Origin: an uncultured Latescibacterota bacterium
Lineage (GTDB): Bacteria > Latescibacterota > UBA2968 > UBA8231
NCBI GenBank assembly: GCA_951813615.1
Contig: OX638377.1
Span: forward strand, 558,001 to 622,000
DNA: 64,000 nt
Direction: 5' to 3'
Shown here: positions 1 to 10,392 of the stretch, piece by piece
Position numbering within the stretch: position 1 is the first letter of the stretch
Layout: each line of letters opens with the position of its first letter
Position numbers and translations under genes: made by a program
Notes under the pieces: generated by a model
What the model was told of the DNA's origin: nothing
What the model saw: the letters and a program-made list of their open reading frames with translations, nothing else
Databases searched by the model: none

Positions 1-487
1 TGCCGCGCCGGTCGCTGAACAGGTAGAATTCGCGGGCCTGGGACTGCGGGGTAAACCCGAGGTGACCGACGACCGGAATGCCGGCGTCAACAATGGCTTT
101 TAGCTGCGGCAAGACCGGCAAGCCGCCCTCTAATTTGACGCCTTCGGCCCCACCTTCCTGCACCAAGCGCCCGGCGTTTTTGACTGCGGTCTCGACCGAC
201 GGCTGAAAGGACATAAAAGGCAGGTCGGCGAGGAGAAAGGCCCGGCGCACCGCCCGGCGCACCGCCCGCAGGTGGTGGAGGATATCGTCCATGGTCACCT
301 GCTGCGGGCCGCGATAGCCCAAGACGTTGGTGCCCACGGAATCGCCGACCAAGATCACGTCGAGGCCGGCTTCGTCTTGCAGTACGGCCGTGGGGTAGTC
401 GTAAGCCGTCAACATGCAGATCTTTTGGCCGCGCTCCTTTTTGGACTGGAGCGAGGAAACGGTAATTTTATCAGTAGTCGTCGCCAT
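1..487 (-). CDS. panB: 3-methyl-2-oxobutanoate hydroxymethyltransferase (partial, C-terminus off the left edge)
   Basis: PanB transfers a hydroxymethyl group from methylene-tetrahydrofolate to 2-oxoisovalerate, the first committed step to pantothenate and CoA. About 162 N-terminal residues are visible. They carry the family signatures in order: LTAYDYPTA, LVGDSVGTNVLGY, VTMDD, ADLPFMSF, VKLEGG and GHLGFTPQS, including the Asp/Glu metal-site region. The start is the ATG at 487, giving MATTTDKITV. A 12-base tandem duplication encodes RAVRRAVRR just before the ADLPFM motif, where relatives usually have AVRRG. Length there still fits the family, so no frameshift is implied. The gene diverges from the biotin block and has a good candidate promoter at 517-545. 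Confidence 0.95.
   Translation of the reverse strand, partial: MATTTDKITVSSLQSKKERGQKICMLTAYDYPTAVLQDEAGLDVILVGDSVGTNVLGYRGPQQVTMDDILHHLRAVRRAVRRAFLLADLPFMSFQPSVETAVKNAGRLVQEGGAEGVKLEGGLPVLPQLKAIVDAGIPVVGHLGFTPQSQAREFYLFSDRRG
242..265. repeat. 12-base tandem duplication inside panB
   Basis: Two perfect in-frame copies of CCGGCGCACCGC lie side by side at 242-253 and 254-265. On the panB strand they encode the alternating RAVRRAVRR stretch. Seen directly; whether it arose by recent slippage or is simply Arg/Ala-rich coding is unknown. Confidence 0.8.
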
Positions 488-516
488 GGCAGCGGAAGGG
501 CAAGTTTACAGGCGAT

Positions 517-545
517 AGTATAGAGCGGCGCACCTTGTGCGGCAA
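517..545 (-). promoter_or_regulatory. candidate sigma-70 promoter for panB
   Basis: On the minus strand a TTGCCG -35 box (545-540) is followed after exactly 17 bases by TATACT (522-517), about 30 bases before the panB ATG at 487. The -35 overlaps the left arm of the inverted repeat at 541-563, so a factor bound there could control panB. Pattern only. Confidence 0.45.
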
Positions 546-563
546 GCCTGTAGGCGGCTTGCC
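541..563. promoter_or_regulatory. perfect inverted repeat between panB and bioF (operator or leader hairpin)
   Basis: GGCAAGCC, a 7-base spacer and GGCTTGCC form a perfect 8-base inverted repeat. It lies 36 bases before the bioF start and over the -35 of the candidate panB promoter. It does not match the BirA operator half-site known from enterics (TTGTAAACC). There is no T-run after it, so it is not an intrinsic terminator. An operator or a 5' leader hairpin is plausible. Confidence 0.55.
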
Positions 564-599
564 TTGCCTGGGCGAATCATTTGGCACAGCTTCACCTTT

Positions 600-1766
600 A
601 TGCAGGCGAAATTCGATTTTATTCACGCCGAATTGGCACGGCGGCAACAGGCCGGGCAGATGCGGTCGTTGCGAACTTGGGAGCCGTGCGGCGATGCGCG
701 TGTTCGCGCCGATGGCCGCGAGTTGGTCAATTTTAGCTCCAACGACTACCTCGGCTTGGCGTCGCACCCGCTTGTGCAGGCGCGGGCGATTGAGTTTGTC
801 GAGCGCTACGGGGCCGGTGCCACGGCCGCGCGCTTGATTTGTGGCTCTCAGCCGGGCTTCGCCCAGGTGGAGCAGACCTTGGCTAGGCTCAAGCAGACCG
901 CGCGGGCGCTGGTGCTCAATTCCGGCTATCAGGCCAATGTTTCGCTGCTGCCGACGCTGGTCGATCGGCGTGCGCTCATCTTGCTCGACCGGCTCTGCCA
1001 CAACAGCTTGGTGCAAGGGGCGGTCTTGGGGCGCTGTCGGATGCGGCGCTACCGCCACGGCGACTTGGAGCACCTGCGCACCCTGCTGGCGGAAAGCGCG
1101 GGGGCGGAGCACTCGCGCCGGGTGATTGTCACCGAATCGGTGTTTAGCATGGACGGCGATGTCAGCGATATCGACGCGCTCGTCGAGTTGGCTGGGGAAT
1201 TCGACGCGCTGCTGGTCATCGATGAAGCGCACGCTACGGGCGTTTTGGGCGAGCGGGGGATGGGGCTAACGTGCGGCAAAGACGTGGACGTATGCATCGG
1301 CACGTTCGGCAAGGCGCTCGGGTCTTTTGGGGCGTACGTGGCCTGTGGCGAGAAGCTGTGGGAGTACTTGGTCAACTGCTGCCCGGGATTCATCTACACG
1401 ACTGCGCTACCGCCTGCCGTCTTGGGCGCGGTGGATGCGGCGCTAGAGTTGGTGCCGCAAATGGATGCCCAGCGCCGAACATTGCTCGGCTATGCTGACT
1501 ATTTGCGCAGTGCACTTAGGGAGCAGGGCTGGGATACGGGCACGGCGACTGTGCAAATCGTACCGCTGATGGTGGGTGCGGAGGACGAAGCGCTGGCTCT
1601 GAACGCCTATCTAGAAAAAAATGGTATTCTAGCGGTAGCCATTCGCCCTCCTACGGTCGAGCCGGGGCGGGCGCGGATTCGCTTGGCGCTCAGCGCCCTA
1701 CACCAGCGGAGCGACCTCGATATGCTGATTGAATTGCTACAGCAGTGGCGCGATGGCCGTCGTTGA
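600..1766 (+). CDS. bioF: 8-amino-7-oxononanoate synthase
   Basis: BioF is a PLP enzyme that condenses pimeloyl-ACP (or CoA) with L-alanine to 8-amino-7-oxononanoate, the first step of biotin ring assembly. The 388 residues match the family length (about 385). Visible signatures are SSNDYLGLA near the N-terminus, VIDEAHATGVLG, and TFGKALGSFG, whose Lys (about residue 237) forms the Schiff base with PLP. The ATG at 600 fits the family N-terminus, although no clear Shine-Dalgarno precedes it; the reading frame is open further upstream. It is the first gene of a block in which each following gene overlaps its predecessor. Confidence 0.96.
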   Translation: MQAKFDFIHAELARRQQAGQMRSLRTWEPCGDARVRADGRELVNFSSNDYLGLASHPLVQARAIEFVERYGAGATAARLICGSQPGFAQVEQTLARLKQTARALVLNSGYQANVSLLPTLVDRRALILLDRLCHNSLVQGAVLGRCRMRRYRHGDLEHLRTLLAESAGAEHSRRVIVTESVFSMDGDVSDIDALVELAGEFDALLVIDEAHATGVLGERGMGLTCGKDVDVCIGTFGKALGSFGAYVACGEKLWEYLVNCCPGFIYTTALPPAVLGAVDAALELVPQMDAQRRTLLGYADYLRSALREQGWDTGTATVQIVPLMVGAEDEALALNAYLEKNGILAVAIRPPTVEPGRARIRLALSALHQRSDLDMLIELLQQWRDGRR

Positions 1767-2415
1767 CGTGGTCGCCCAACACGGGTGGGGCTTTGGCGCT
1801 TGGTGCTGGGATCGCTGGCGGGAGGTCTTGCCCGCTGGTTTTGCGCTGCATTGCCCAGACCAGGGGTATTTCGGTCCAGCCGTGGAGGTCGCGGTCCAGC
1901 CGCGCATCGTCTTGGCGCATTCCCTCGGCTTGCACCTGTTGTCGCCGCAGCTATGTGCGACGGCGGAGTTGATCGTGGTTATGAGTGGCTTTCGCAGCTT
2001 TCACTCAGCGTGCGCTCGTCAGGCCCGGCGCTCGCGTCGCACGGTAGAACAAATGCTCGCGCGCTTGGAGCGCGAGCCAGCGGCCTTGTTGGCCGATTTT
2101 TATTCCCGTTGTGGCACGCCGTCGGAAGGTCACTGGCCCGAGGTCGTTGACGCGGACGGCTTGCGCCGTGATTTGCAACTGTTGCAAGAGAGTGTGCTGG
2201 AACTAAGCGCAATACCGGCTGCAGCACGGGTGCTCATTTTGCACGGCAGTCGCGACCGTGTGGTGCCGGTGGAACGGGCCGAGGAGTTGCGCGAGTTGTT
2301 GCCCAACAGCGCGCTTGCCACCGTCGCGGAGGCCGGCCACGCGCTACCCCTGACGCATGCCCGCGCGTGTTGGGAACGGGTTGAACAGGCTTGGCGCGGG
2401 ATGCAGCTTGTATGA
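1753..2415 (+). CDS. alpha/beta hydrolase, probable pimeloyl-ACP methyl ester esterase (BioH-type role)
   Basis: A 220-residue alpha/beta hydrolase between bioF and bioC. It should remove the methyl ester that BioC adds, freeing pimeloyl-ACP for BioF. It has the oxyanion region HGWGFG near the start, the nucleophile elbow LAHSLGLH (Ala replaces the first Gly of GxSxG), an Asp in GSRDRVVP and a His in AGHALPL, so the Ser-Asp-His triad is complete. It is not close enough to enteric BioH, BioG or BioK for me to assign one symbol. The ATG at 1753 lies 14 bases inside bioF, and the stop overlaps the bioC start as ATGA. The role is inferred from fold plus position. Confidence 0.85.
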   Translation: MAVVDVVAQHGWGFGAWCWDRWREVLPAGFALHCPDQGYFGPAVEVAVQPRIVLAHSLGLHLLSPQLCATAELIVVMSGFRSFHSACARQARRSRRTVEQMLARLEREPAALLADFYSRCGTPSEGHWPEVVDADGLRRDLQLLQESVLELSAIPAAARVLILHGSRDRVVPVERAEELRELLPNSALATVAEAGHALPLTHARACWERVEQAWRGMQLV

Positions 2416-3218
2416 CGGAAGCGAGTTTCAAAGCACGCGTCGTCGAGAATTTTTCCCGCAGCACTTCGACGTACGATTGCCACGCCGATGAACAGCGCGT
2501 TGGGGCTGCTACTTTGGCTGCATGCGTTGCCGAGTGCGCCGGAAACCTAGTAGAAGGCCCAGTGCTCGAAATCGGTTGCGGCACGGGTTTTTTGAGCGCA
2601 TCCTTGGCCGAGCTTTTCCCCGAGCGGCGCTTGGAGTTGACCGACCTTGCACCGGCCATGGTCGCGCATTGTCGGCAAAAAATGGCCGCTGAGGCCGCCC
2701 ATCCAGACATCCGCTATCGGGTCTTGGACGGGGAACAGCTAGCGAGCGAGGGACGCTACGCCTTGATCTGCGCTAGCTTTGTGGTGCACTGGTTCGCCGA
2801 TTTGCGCGCCGGGCTACAGCAGCTACTGGCCGCGCTCAAACCTGGCGGACAATTGCTCTGTTCCTATCCGGGGGCGGGTTCGTACGCCGAATGGCACCGC
2901 CAATGTGTGCTGCAGGGCATCCCCTGCAGCGCCAACGCCTTGCCCGATTTAGCGTCTGTCGCCTGCGTATTTGCCGACGAGTCGGTTGCCGTGCGCCAAT
3001 GGGAGCAAGTAATTGCGTTGCGCTTTCCGACCGCGCATGCTTTTTTGCGTCACTTCAAGAGCACGGGAGCCCACACGTCGGCGCGGCTGAGTACCCTTGG
3101 ACCAGCGCAATTGCGCCAGCTCTTGTGTGGCTGGGATCGCGACTGTCCCAACGGCGTGGAGATCACGTGCGCTATTCATTATTTATCCGTAAAGAAAGCG
3201 GGGGGCTGTGGCGACTGA
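2412..3218 (+). CDS. bioC: malonyl-ACP O-methyltransferase
   Basis: BioC uses S-adenosylmethionine to methylate the free carboxyl of malonyl-ACP, disguising it so that fatty acid synthesis can extend it to pimeloyl-ACP methyl ester. The 268 residues show SAM motif I as VLEIGCGTGFLS (about residues 50-62), then the acidic motif II region LELTDLAP and a post-motif region ICASFVVHWF. The N-terminal segment FSRSTSTYDCHADEQ is typical of BioC (the F..A..YD..A..Q pattern). The start ATG at 2412 overlaps the stop of the esterase gene by four bases, implying coupled translation, and its end overlaps bioD by 11. Confidence 0.93.
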   Translation: MTEASFKARVVENFSRSTSTYDCHADEQRVGAATLAACVAECAGNLVEGPVLEIGCGTGFLSASLAELFPERRLELTDLAPAMVAHCRQKMAAEAAHPDIRYRVLDGEQLASEGRYALICASFVVHWFADLRAGLQQLLAALKPGGQLLCSYPGAGSYAEWHRQCVLQGIPCSANALPDLASVACVFADESVAVRQWEQVIALRFPTAHAFLRHFKSTGAHTSARLSTLGPAQLRQLLCGWDRDCPNGVEITCAIHYLSVKKAGGCGD

Positions 3219-3831
3219 ACTCCCCACGCGCTTGTTCGTCACCGGTACGGATACGGGCGTCGGCAAGTCCTATGTGGCGGCGCTGCTAGCCGTGGGGCTG
3301 GAGGCTGCCTATTGGAAGCCCGTGCAAAGCGGGGCCGATGCGGACACCGATTGGGTGCAGCGCGTCACTGGCCTACCAGCCGAGCGCGTTCTGCCCGAGA
3401 CTTATCGCTTGCGTGAACCCCTGTCGCCGCACGAGGCGGCCCGGCGCGAGGGCGTGCAGATCGAGATGAGCCGCTTTGCGCTGCCCAAGCAGGAGCGCTT
3501 GATCGTCGAAGGAGCTGGCGGAGTTATGGTACCGCTCGACGACCAGCACCTGATGGTCGATCTGATGGTCGCTCTGGGGTTGCCGGTGCTGGTGGTGGCG
3601 CGCAGCGAGTTGGGCACCATCAATCACACGCTATTGACGCTGGAACAATTGCGCCGCCGAGGTTGCCCGCTCTTGGGCGTGGTGGTCAACGGCCCCTCCA
3701 ATCCAGCTAACTGCCAAGCTATCGCGCACTACGGAGAAGTACCTGTGCTGGCTGCAATCGACCGCAGGGTGGAGCTGTCTCCCGCCAAGGTGCCGGAGCT
3801 TTTTGCCCGCTATTTTGGCCACCATGACTGA
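3208..3831 (+). CDS. bioD: dethiobiotin synthetase
   Basis: BioD carboxylates and closes 7,8-diaminononanoate to dethiobiotin using ATP and CO2. The 207-residue protein starts at a GTG (3208) behind a G-rich Shine-Dalgarno (AAGCGGGGGG), inside the last 11 bases of bioC. The N-terminus carries the P-loop GTDTGVGKS, followed by WKPVQSGAD (substrate Lys) and VEGAGGVMVPL, the hallmark BioD switch region. VVARSELGTINHTLLT also fits the family. No residue looks missing. Confidence 0.95.
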   Translation: MATELPTRLFVTGTDTGVGKSYVAALLAVGLEAAYWKPVQSGADADTDWVQRVTGLPAERVLPETYRLREPLSPHEAARREGVQIEMSRFALPKQERLIVEGAGGVMVPLDDQHLMVDLMVALGLPVLVVARSELGTINHTLLTLEQLRRRGCPLLGVVVNGPSNPANCQAIAHYGEVPVLAAIDRRVELSPAKVPELFARYFGHHD

Positions 3832-5107
3832 GCGTACTTCCCACGTGTGGTCGCCTTTTACCCAGATGAAGGCGACGTTGCCGATACAGCAAGTGCGGGC
3901 TGGTCGCGGGGCCGTGCTAGAGTTGGAAGATGGGCGGCAGATCCTCGACTGCATTTCGAGCTGGTGGGTGACCTTGCACGGCCACGGCCAGTCCGAGATC
4001 GCCACCGCAGTGGCCGAGCAGGCCAAAGAATTAGAACAGGTAATAGCGGCCGGGTTTACCCATCGCCCCGCCGAAGAGCTAGCCCGGCGGCTGGTGGATG
4101 CCTTGCCCGCACCGCTAGAGTGGGTTTTCTACTCGGACGACGGCTCGACGGCTGTGGAGGTCGCGCTCAAGCTGGCCTATCAGTTTTGGCGCAATCAGGG
4201 CGAGCTAGATCGCACGCGCTTTCTGCGTTTTGAGGGGGCCTATCACGGCGACACGCTCGGGGCGATGTCGGTGGGGGAGCGCTCGCTTTTTACGCGCCCC
4301 TTTGCCGACTTGCTCTTTCCGACGGACGCCGTGCCCTTCCCGGCCACTTGGGAAGGCGATGGGGAAGTAGAGGCCAGAGAGGCGCGGGCACTCGCGCGGC
4401 TGGAGGAGCTGTTGGCACGCCGTCCTAGTCAGTACTCGGCCATGATCCTCGAGCCGCTGGTGCAAGGTGCCGGGGGCATGCGGATGTGCCGTCCGCACTT
4501 TCTCGCGGCCGTGCAGGCGCTTTTGCGCCAATGCGACGTTTTGGCCATCTACGACGAGGTGTTGACCGGATTTGGTCGCACCGGAGCGCTCTTCGCCTGT
4601 GAGAAAGCCGCGACCCAACCGGATATCATCTGCTTGGCCAAGGGGTTGACCGGCGGCTTTTTACCTATGGCGGTCACTGTTTGCAGTGAGCGGATTTTCT
4701 CGGCCTTCTATAACGACGATCCTGCTAAAGCCTTCTATCACGGGCACTCCTATACGGCCAATCCCTTAGGGTGCGCGGCCGCGCTGGCCTCGCTGGATCT
4801 GCTCGCTAGCGAGCCTTTCCGCCGCCTAGCGGCTTGGCAGCGCGAGGAAGCGGTGCGTCTGTGCGGTCATCAGCGGCTAAAGCGGGTGCGGGTGTGCGGT
4901 ACGATTGTGGCTGCGGATGTGGTAGTCGAGGGCGAGGAAGGATACCTGCACGAGGTAGGGCCGCTGCTGAGGGAGCAATTTTTGGCGCGGGGATTTCTGC
5001 TGCGGCCGCTGGGCAATAGCGTGTACGTGCTGCCGCCCTACTGCATTGAACGGCAGCAGCTAGCCGCGATCTACGACTGCTTCTGCGAGTTGATCGACGC
5101 GCTCTGA
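3824..5107 (+). CDS. bioA: adenosylmethionine-8-amino-7-oxononanoate aminotransferase
   Basis: BioA makes 7,8-diaminononanoate, typically with S-adenosylmethionine as amino donor. The 427 residues are normal for the family. In order: HVWSPFTQM (substrate pocket), YSDDGSTAVEVALK, FEGAYHGDTLGAMS, IYDEVLTGFGRTG and LAKGLTGGFLPM, whose Lys carries PLP, then FYHGHSYTANPLG. These separate BioA from general class III omega-transaminases. The ATG at 3824 overlaps the bioD stop by 8 bases. The last 48 bases also encode the end of bioB on the other strand, an unusually long tail-to-tail overlap. Confidence 0.96.
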   Translation: MTERTSHVWSPFTQMKATLPIQQVRAGRGAVLELEDGRQILDCISSWWVTLHGHGQSEIATAVAEQAKELEQVIAAGFTHRPAEELARRLVDALPAPLEWVFYSDDGSTAVEVALKLAYQFWRNQGELDRTRFLRFEGAYHGDTLGAMSVGERSLFTRPFADLLFPTDAVPFPATWEGDGEVEAREARALARLEELLARRPSQYSAMILEPLVQGAGGMRMCRPHFLAAVQALLRQCDVLAIYDEVLTGFGRTGALFACEKAATQPDIICLAKGLTGGFLPMAVTVCSERIFSAFYNDDPAKAFYHGHSYTANPLGCAAALASLDLLASEPFRRLAAWQREEAVRLCGHQRLKRVRVCGTIVAADVVVEGEEGYLHEVGPLLREQFLARGFLLRPLGNSVYVLPPYCIERQQLAAIYDCFCELIDAL

Positions 5108-6064
5108 AGCGCTTTGCGGCGGCCGCGCTTCTAGGTCGAGCAGGTCGAAGAGGGCTTGGTCGGCGTCAGTGCCGGGGTGGGGCGTAGTCAACAGGCGGTC
5201 GCCCGAGAAAATGGAATTGGCTCCAGCCAAAAAGCACAGGGCTTGTTCGGCCGTCGAGAGCTGGTCGCGGCCAGCCGAGAGGCGCACCATGGCCGTGGGA
5301 AAGAGGATGCGGGCGCAGGCGATCATGCGGACGAGCTCCCATACAGTCGTCTTTTCACGGTCGCCTAGCGGCGTACCGGCGATGGGTACTAGGGCGTTGA
5401 CCGGTATGGATTCCGGCGGCGTTGGTAGTTGCAAGAGCGCGCAGAGCAGGTCGATGCGGTCTTCGTCGCTTTCGCCCATGCCCAAGATGCCGCCGCAGCA
5501 GACTGATATCCCGGCGCGACCGACGTGGCCTAGGGTTTCGATGCGGTCGCGATAGGTGCGGGTGGAGACGATTTCGGGGTAGTAGTTTTCCCCAGTGTCT
5601 AGGTTGTGGTTGTACGCGTGGAGGCCGGCTTCCCGCAACTGGCGGGCTTGGTCGGCGGTGAGCATGCCCAACGTGCAGCAGACTTCCATGCCGGTGGCAG
5701 CGACCGTGCGCACCATGTCCAACACGCGGTCGAATTCCGCGCCGTCGCGGACTTGGCGCCAGGCCGCGCCCATGCAGAAGCGCGTACTGCCGGCGGCGGC
5801 GGCGCGCTCGGCGGCTTCGCGCACGGCCTCTAGCGACAGCAGTTCTTGGCGTTCAAGGCCCGTATCAAAGTGGGCCGACTGCGAGCAATAGCTGCAATTT
5901 TCAGGACAGCCGCCGGTCTTGATCGAAAGCAGGGTGCAGACCTGTACTTGCCGCGGATCGTGGTGCTCGCGATGAACGGTTGCGGCGCGGTACACGAGGT
6001 CGAGTACGGGGCTTTTGTAGAGAGCGGCAATTTCCTCGCGCGTTGCGGGCGCATTCAGGCTCAT
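5060..6064 (-). CDS. bioB: biotin synthase
   Basis: BioB is a radical SAM enzyme that inserts sulfur into dethiobiotin. In the 334 residues the CxxxCxxC site reads CPENCSYC (about residues 53-60) and binds the 4Fe-4S cluster. SAHFDTGL, YNHNLDTGENYY and CCGGILGMGES follow, with the Cys and Arg (VRLSAGRDQL) that hold the 2Fe-2S sulfur donor. The ATG at 6064 has GAGG eight bases before it. It is outside the plus-strand block, so it can be regulated separately, and it converges on bioA with a 48-base overlap. No BirA-type operator is visible upstream. Confidence 0.97.
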   Translation of the reverse strand: MSLNAPATREEIAALYKSPVLDLVYRAATVHREHHDPRQVQVCTLLSIKTGGCPENCSYCSQSAHFDTGLERQELLSLEAVREAAERAAAAGSTRFCMGAAWRQVRDGAEFDRVLDMVRTVAATGMEVCCTLGMLTADQARQLREAGLHAYNHNLDTGENYYPEIVSTRTYRDRIETLGHVGRAGISVCCGGILGMGESDEDRIDLLCALLQLPTPPESIPVNALVPIAGTPLGDREKTTVWELVRMIACARILFPTAMVRLSAGRDQLSTAEQALCFLAGANSIFSGDRLLTTPHPGTDADQALFDLLDLEARPPQSASERVDQLAEAVVDRG

Positions 6065-7729
<1,665 letters not shown>

Positions 7730-7738
7730 ACGCATTCA

Positions 7739-8956
7739 ATGAAGGTGTTGCGAGATCTGCTCGACCAAGCCGAGCCTCTTTTCCACAAGGGAGGGCGGCT
7801 GGAAAAGTTCTACGCTCTATACGAGGCAGCCGATACATTTTTATATACGCCCGGTCGCGTCACGGAGGGGCCGACGCACGTGCGCGACGGCATAGACCTC
7901 AAGCGCACCATGATCACGGTCGTCGCCGCGCTCGTGCCCTGTATCTTCATGGCCATGTGGAACACCGGTTATCAGATCAATCTGGCCATGCAGCAGATGG
8001 GGGCCGCCACGACGGGCGAATGGCGCGGGATCATCATCGACATCCTCGGCATCGGCTACAATCCCAGTAACCCGTTGGCCAACGTATTCCACGGCTTCCT
8101 CTATTTCTTTCCAGTCTTTTTGGTCTGCAATATGGTGGGCGGTTTGTGGGAAGGGCTCTTCGCGATGGTCCGCAAGCACGAGATCAACGAGGGTTTTTTG
8201 GTCACGGGTATGCTCTTTCCTCTGACCTTGCCGCCGACGATCCCCCTGTGGCAGGTGGCCATCGGCATCAGCTTCGGCGTGGTGCTGGGCAAAGAGGTTT
8301 TCGGCGGCACCGGCAAAAATTTCCTCAATCCGGCGCTGACCGGGCGGGCGTTCCTCTATTTTGCGTATCCCGTCGAGATCACCGGCGACGCGGTTTGGGT
8401 CGCGGTCGATAGCTTTACGTACGCTACCCCGCTAGGGGCTGCTGCGGCCGATGGCATGGCGGCCGTTACCAATACGGTGACTTGGACGCAGGCCTTCTTG
8501 GGCACGATCCCCGGGTCCATGGGCGAAACATCGACCCTAGCCTGTCTGATCGGTGCAGCTATCCTCATAGCGACTAGAGTCGGCTCTTGGCAAATCATCG
8601 TCAGTATGACGGCGGCCACGGTCGTCTGTGCCGAGTTGCTGTACGCGATTGGCAGCGATACCAACCCGATGTTCCAGATGAACGCGGCTTGGCATTTGGT
8701 GCTGGGCGGATATGCCTTTGGCTGCGTCTACATGGCGACGGATCCGGTGTCGGCGACCATGACTCCGGCCGGCCGTTGGGCGTACGGGGCGCTCATAGGC
8801 TTTATGACCGTGCTGATCCGCGTGATCAATCCGGCCTTTCCCGAGGGCGTAATGCTGGCCATTCTCTTTGGCAATGTCTTTGCGCCCGCAATCGACCACG
8901 TGGCAATACAAGCCAACATCAAGCGCAGGCTGGTCCGCACTGCTGTCAGCTCTTAG
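7739..8956 (+). CDS. nqrB: Na+-NQR subunit B
   Basis: Membrane subunit carrying covalently bound FMN and riboflavin and forming much of the Na+ path. The 405 residues hold a run of hydrophobic helices starting near residue 50 ([17 protein letters not shown]). The motif [12 protein letters not shown] corresponds to the region where FMN is esterified to a Thr; relatives usually read SGAT, so the Gly-Ala preceding the Thr is here Tyr-Ala. [23 protein letters not shown] is highly conserved in the family. It follows nqrA after nine bases; its stop overlaps the Shine-Dalgarno of nqrC. Confidence 0.96.
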   Translation: MKVLRDLLDQAEPLFHKGGRLEKFYALYEAADTFLYTPGRVTEGPTHVRDGIDLKRTMITVVAALVPCIFMAMWNTGYQINLAMQQMGAATTGEWRGIIIDILGIGYNPSNPLANVFHGFLYFFPVFLVCNMVGGLWEGLFAMVRKHEINEGFLVTGMLFPLTLPPTIPLWQVAIGISFGVVLGKEVFGGTGKNFLNPALTGRAFLYFAYPVEITGDAVWVAVDSFTYATPLGAAAADGMAAVTNTVTWTQAFLGTIPGSMGETSTLACLIGAAILIATRVGSWQIIVSMTAATVVCAELLYAIGSDTNPMFQMNAAWHLVLGGYAFGCVYMATDPVSATMTPAGRWAYGALIGFMTVLIRVINPAFPEGVMLAILFGNVFAPAIDHVAIQANIKRRLVRTAVSS

Positions 8957-8970
8957 GAGAGATAGACAAA

Positions 8971-9762
8971 GTGGCTAACGATTCAGTAGGTAGAACTTTC
9001 GGCGTGGCGCTCGGCGTTTGCCTCGTCTGCTCGGTGTTGGTATCGGCGGCGGCGGTGTCGCTGCGGCCGACCCAAGCGGTCAACAAGACGCTCGACAAGA
9101 AGCGCAATATTCTGATGGCTGCCGGTTTGCTGAAATCCGGCGAGGTCGCCAGCGGCGAGCGCATTGATGAGTTGTACCAAAATATAAATACCCGCGTCGT
9201 CGCTTTGGCGACTGGGGAATACGTCGATGGCGTGGATCCGATTGAGTACGACCAGCGGCGGGCGGCCAAAGACCCGGCACAGAGCGAGCTGGTACCGTCT
9301 GATGTGGATATCGCCAACGTCAAGCGCCGTGCGCTTCAAGCCTCGGTGTACTTGGTCTCGCAAAAGGGCAAGATCAAAAAGGTCATCCTGCCCGTCCACG
9401 GCTTAGGGCTGTGGTCCACGCTCTATGGATTTGTGGCCCTCGATGCCAAAGACCTCAATACCATCCGCGGGCTGGTGTACTACGAGCACGCCGAGACTCC
9501 GGGTTTGGGTGGCGAGGTCGATAACCCGAGTTGGAAGGCCCTGTGGGACGGCAAAAAGGCCTTCGACGAAAGCGGTGCCGTGCGCATCGAGGTGATTAGG
9601 GGCAAGGTCGTCCAAGGACGGCCCGAAACCCAGTATCAGGTCGATGGGCTGTCGGGTGCCACTATTACCTCGCGCGGCGTCAGGGACATGCTGCGCTACT
9701 GGCTGGGTGCGGAAGCCTTTGGGCCGTATCTGGCCAAGCTCAAAGAACGAGGAGTTAGTTAA
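8971..9762 (+). CDS. nqrC: Na+-NQR subunit C
   Basis: NqrC holds one FMN covalently on a Thr in an FMN-binding domain anchored by one N-terminal helix. The flavinylation motif DGLSGATITS is intact near residue 228. I start it at the GTG at 8971, behind GGAGAG that overlaps the nqrB stop, giving 263 residues, close to the usual 260. The open frame extends far upstream into nqrB, but that part is shadow. The helix is FGVALGVCLVCSVLVSAAAVS. ApbE, the flavin transferase that would load it, is not in this window. Confidence 0.95.
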   Translation: MANDSVGRTFGVALGVCLVCSVLVSAAAVSLRPTQAVNKTLDKKRNILMAAGLLKSGEVASGERIDELYQNINTRVVALATGEYVDGVDPIEYDQRRAAKDPAQSELVPSDVDIANVKRRALQASVYLVSQKGKIKKVILPVHGLGLWSTLYGFVALDAKDLNTIRGLVYYEHAETPGLGGEVDNPSWKALWDGKKAFDESGAVRIEVIRGKVVQGRPETQYQVDGLSGATITSRGVRDMLRYWLGAEAFGPYLAKLKERGVS

Positions 9763-10386
9763 ATGGCTGATAAACCGAGAGATGTCCTATTCAGGCCGCT
9801 CTTTGACTCCAATCCCATTGCCCTGCTGAGCCTCGGCATATGCTCGGCACTGGCGGTGACGACCAAGTTGGAGACCACCGTCACCATGTGCTTGGCGGTC
9901 ATTTTCGTGCTCTGTTGTTCCAACATGGCCGTCAGCTTGATTCGCAACTTTATCCCGGCCAACATCCGCATTATCGTGCAGATGACGATCATCGCCTCGC
10001 TGGTGATTATCGTCGATCAATTCCTGCGTGCCTATGCTTTTGATATTAGCAAACAGCTCTCGGTCTTCGTCGGCCTGATTATCACTAACTGCATTATCAT
10101 GGGGCGGGCCGAGGCTTTCGCCTCGCAGAACGGTCCTGGGCTGAGCTTTCTCGATGGCTTGGGCAATGCCTTGGGCTACAGCGTCATTCTGCTGGTCGTC
10201 GGCATATTGCGCGAGCTATTCGGATCGGGTTCGCTCTTTGGGGTGCCAATGTTCGCATTGGCCGCCGAGGGGGGTTGGTACGCGCCCAACGGCCTGATGC
10301 TCTTGCCGCCGAGCGCGTTTTTCATCATTGGCTTGTTTATATGGGCGCTCAGGACCTGGAAGAGCGATCAGGTCGAGGAGGAGTAA
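9763..10386 (+). CDS. nqrD: Na+-NQR subunit D
   Basis: Six-helix membrane subunit paralogous to NqrE; the two together hold an intramembrane 2Fe-2S cluster. Both expected cysteines are seen: Cys27 in [10 protein letters not shown] and a second in [13 protein letters not shown]. The GRAEAFA motif is typical of the NqrD/RnfE family. Its 207 residues match the usual length. The ATG follows the nqrC stop directly (TAAATG) with GGAG upstream. Confidence 0.97.
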   Translation: MADKPRDVLFRPLFDSNPIALLSLGICSALAVTTKLETTVTMCLAVIFVLCCSNMAVSLIRNFIPANIRIIVQMTIIASLVIIVDQFLRAYAFDISKQLSVFVGLIITNCIIMGRAEAFASQNGPGLSFLDGLGNALGYSVILLVVGILRELFGSGSLFGVPMFALAAEGGWYAPNGLMLLPPSAFFIIGLFIWALRTWKSDQVEEE

Positions 10387-10392
10387 CCGAAC

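Noticed and set aside
471..1232. 253-residue minus-strand ORF across bioF and panB start
   Set aside because: It mirrors bioF in another frame and has no family motif or Shine-Dalgarno; the overlapped frame has full BioF motifs.
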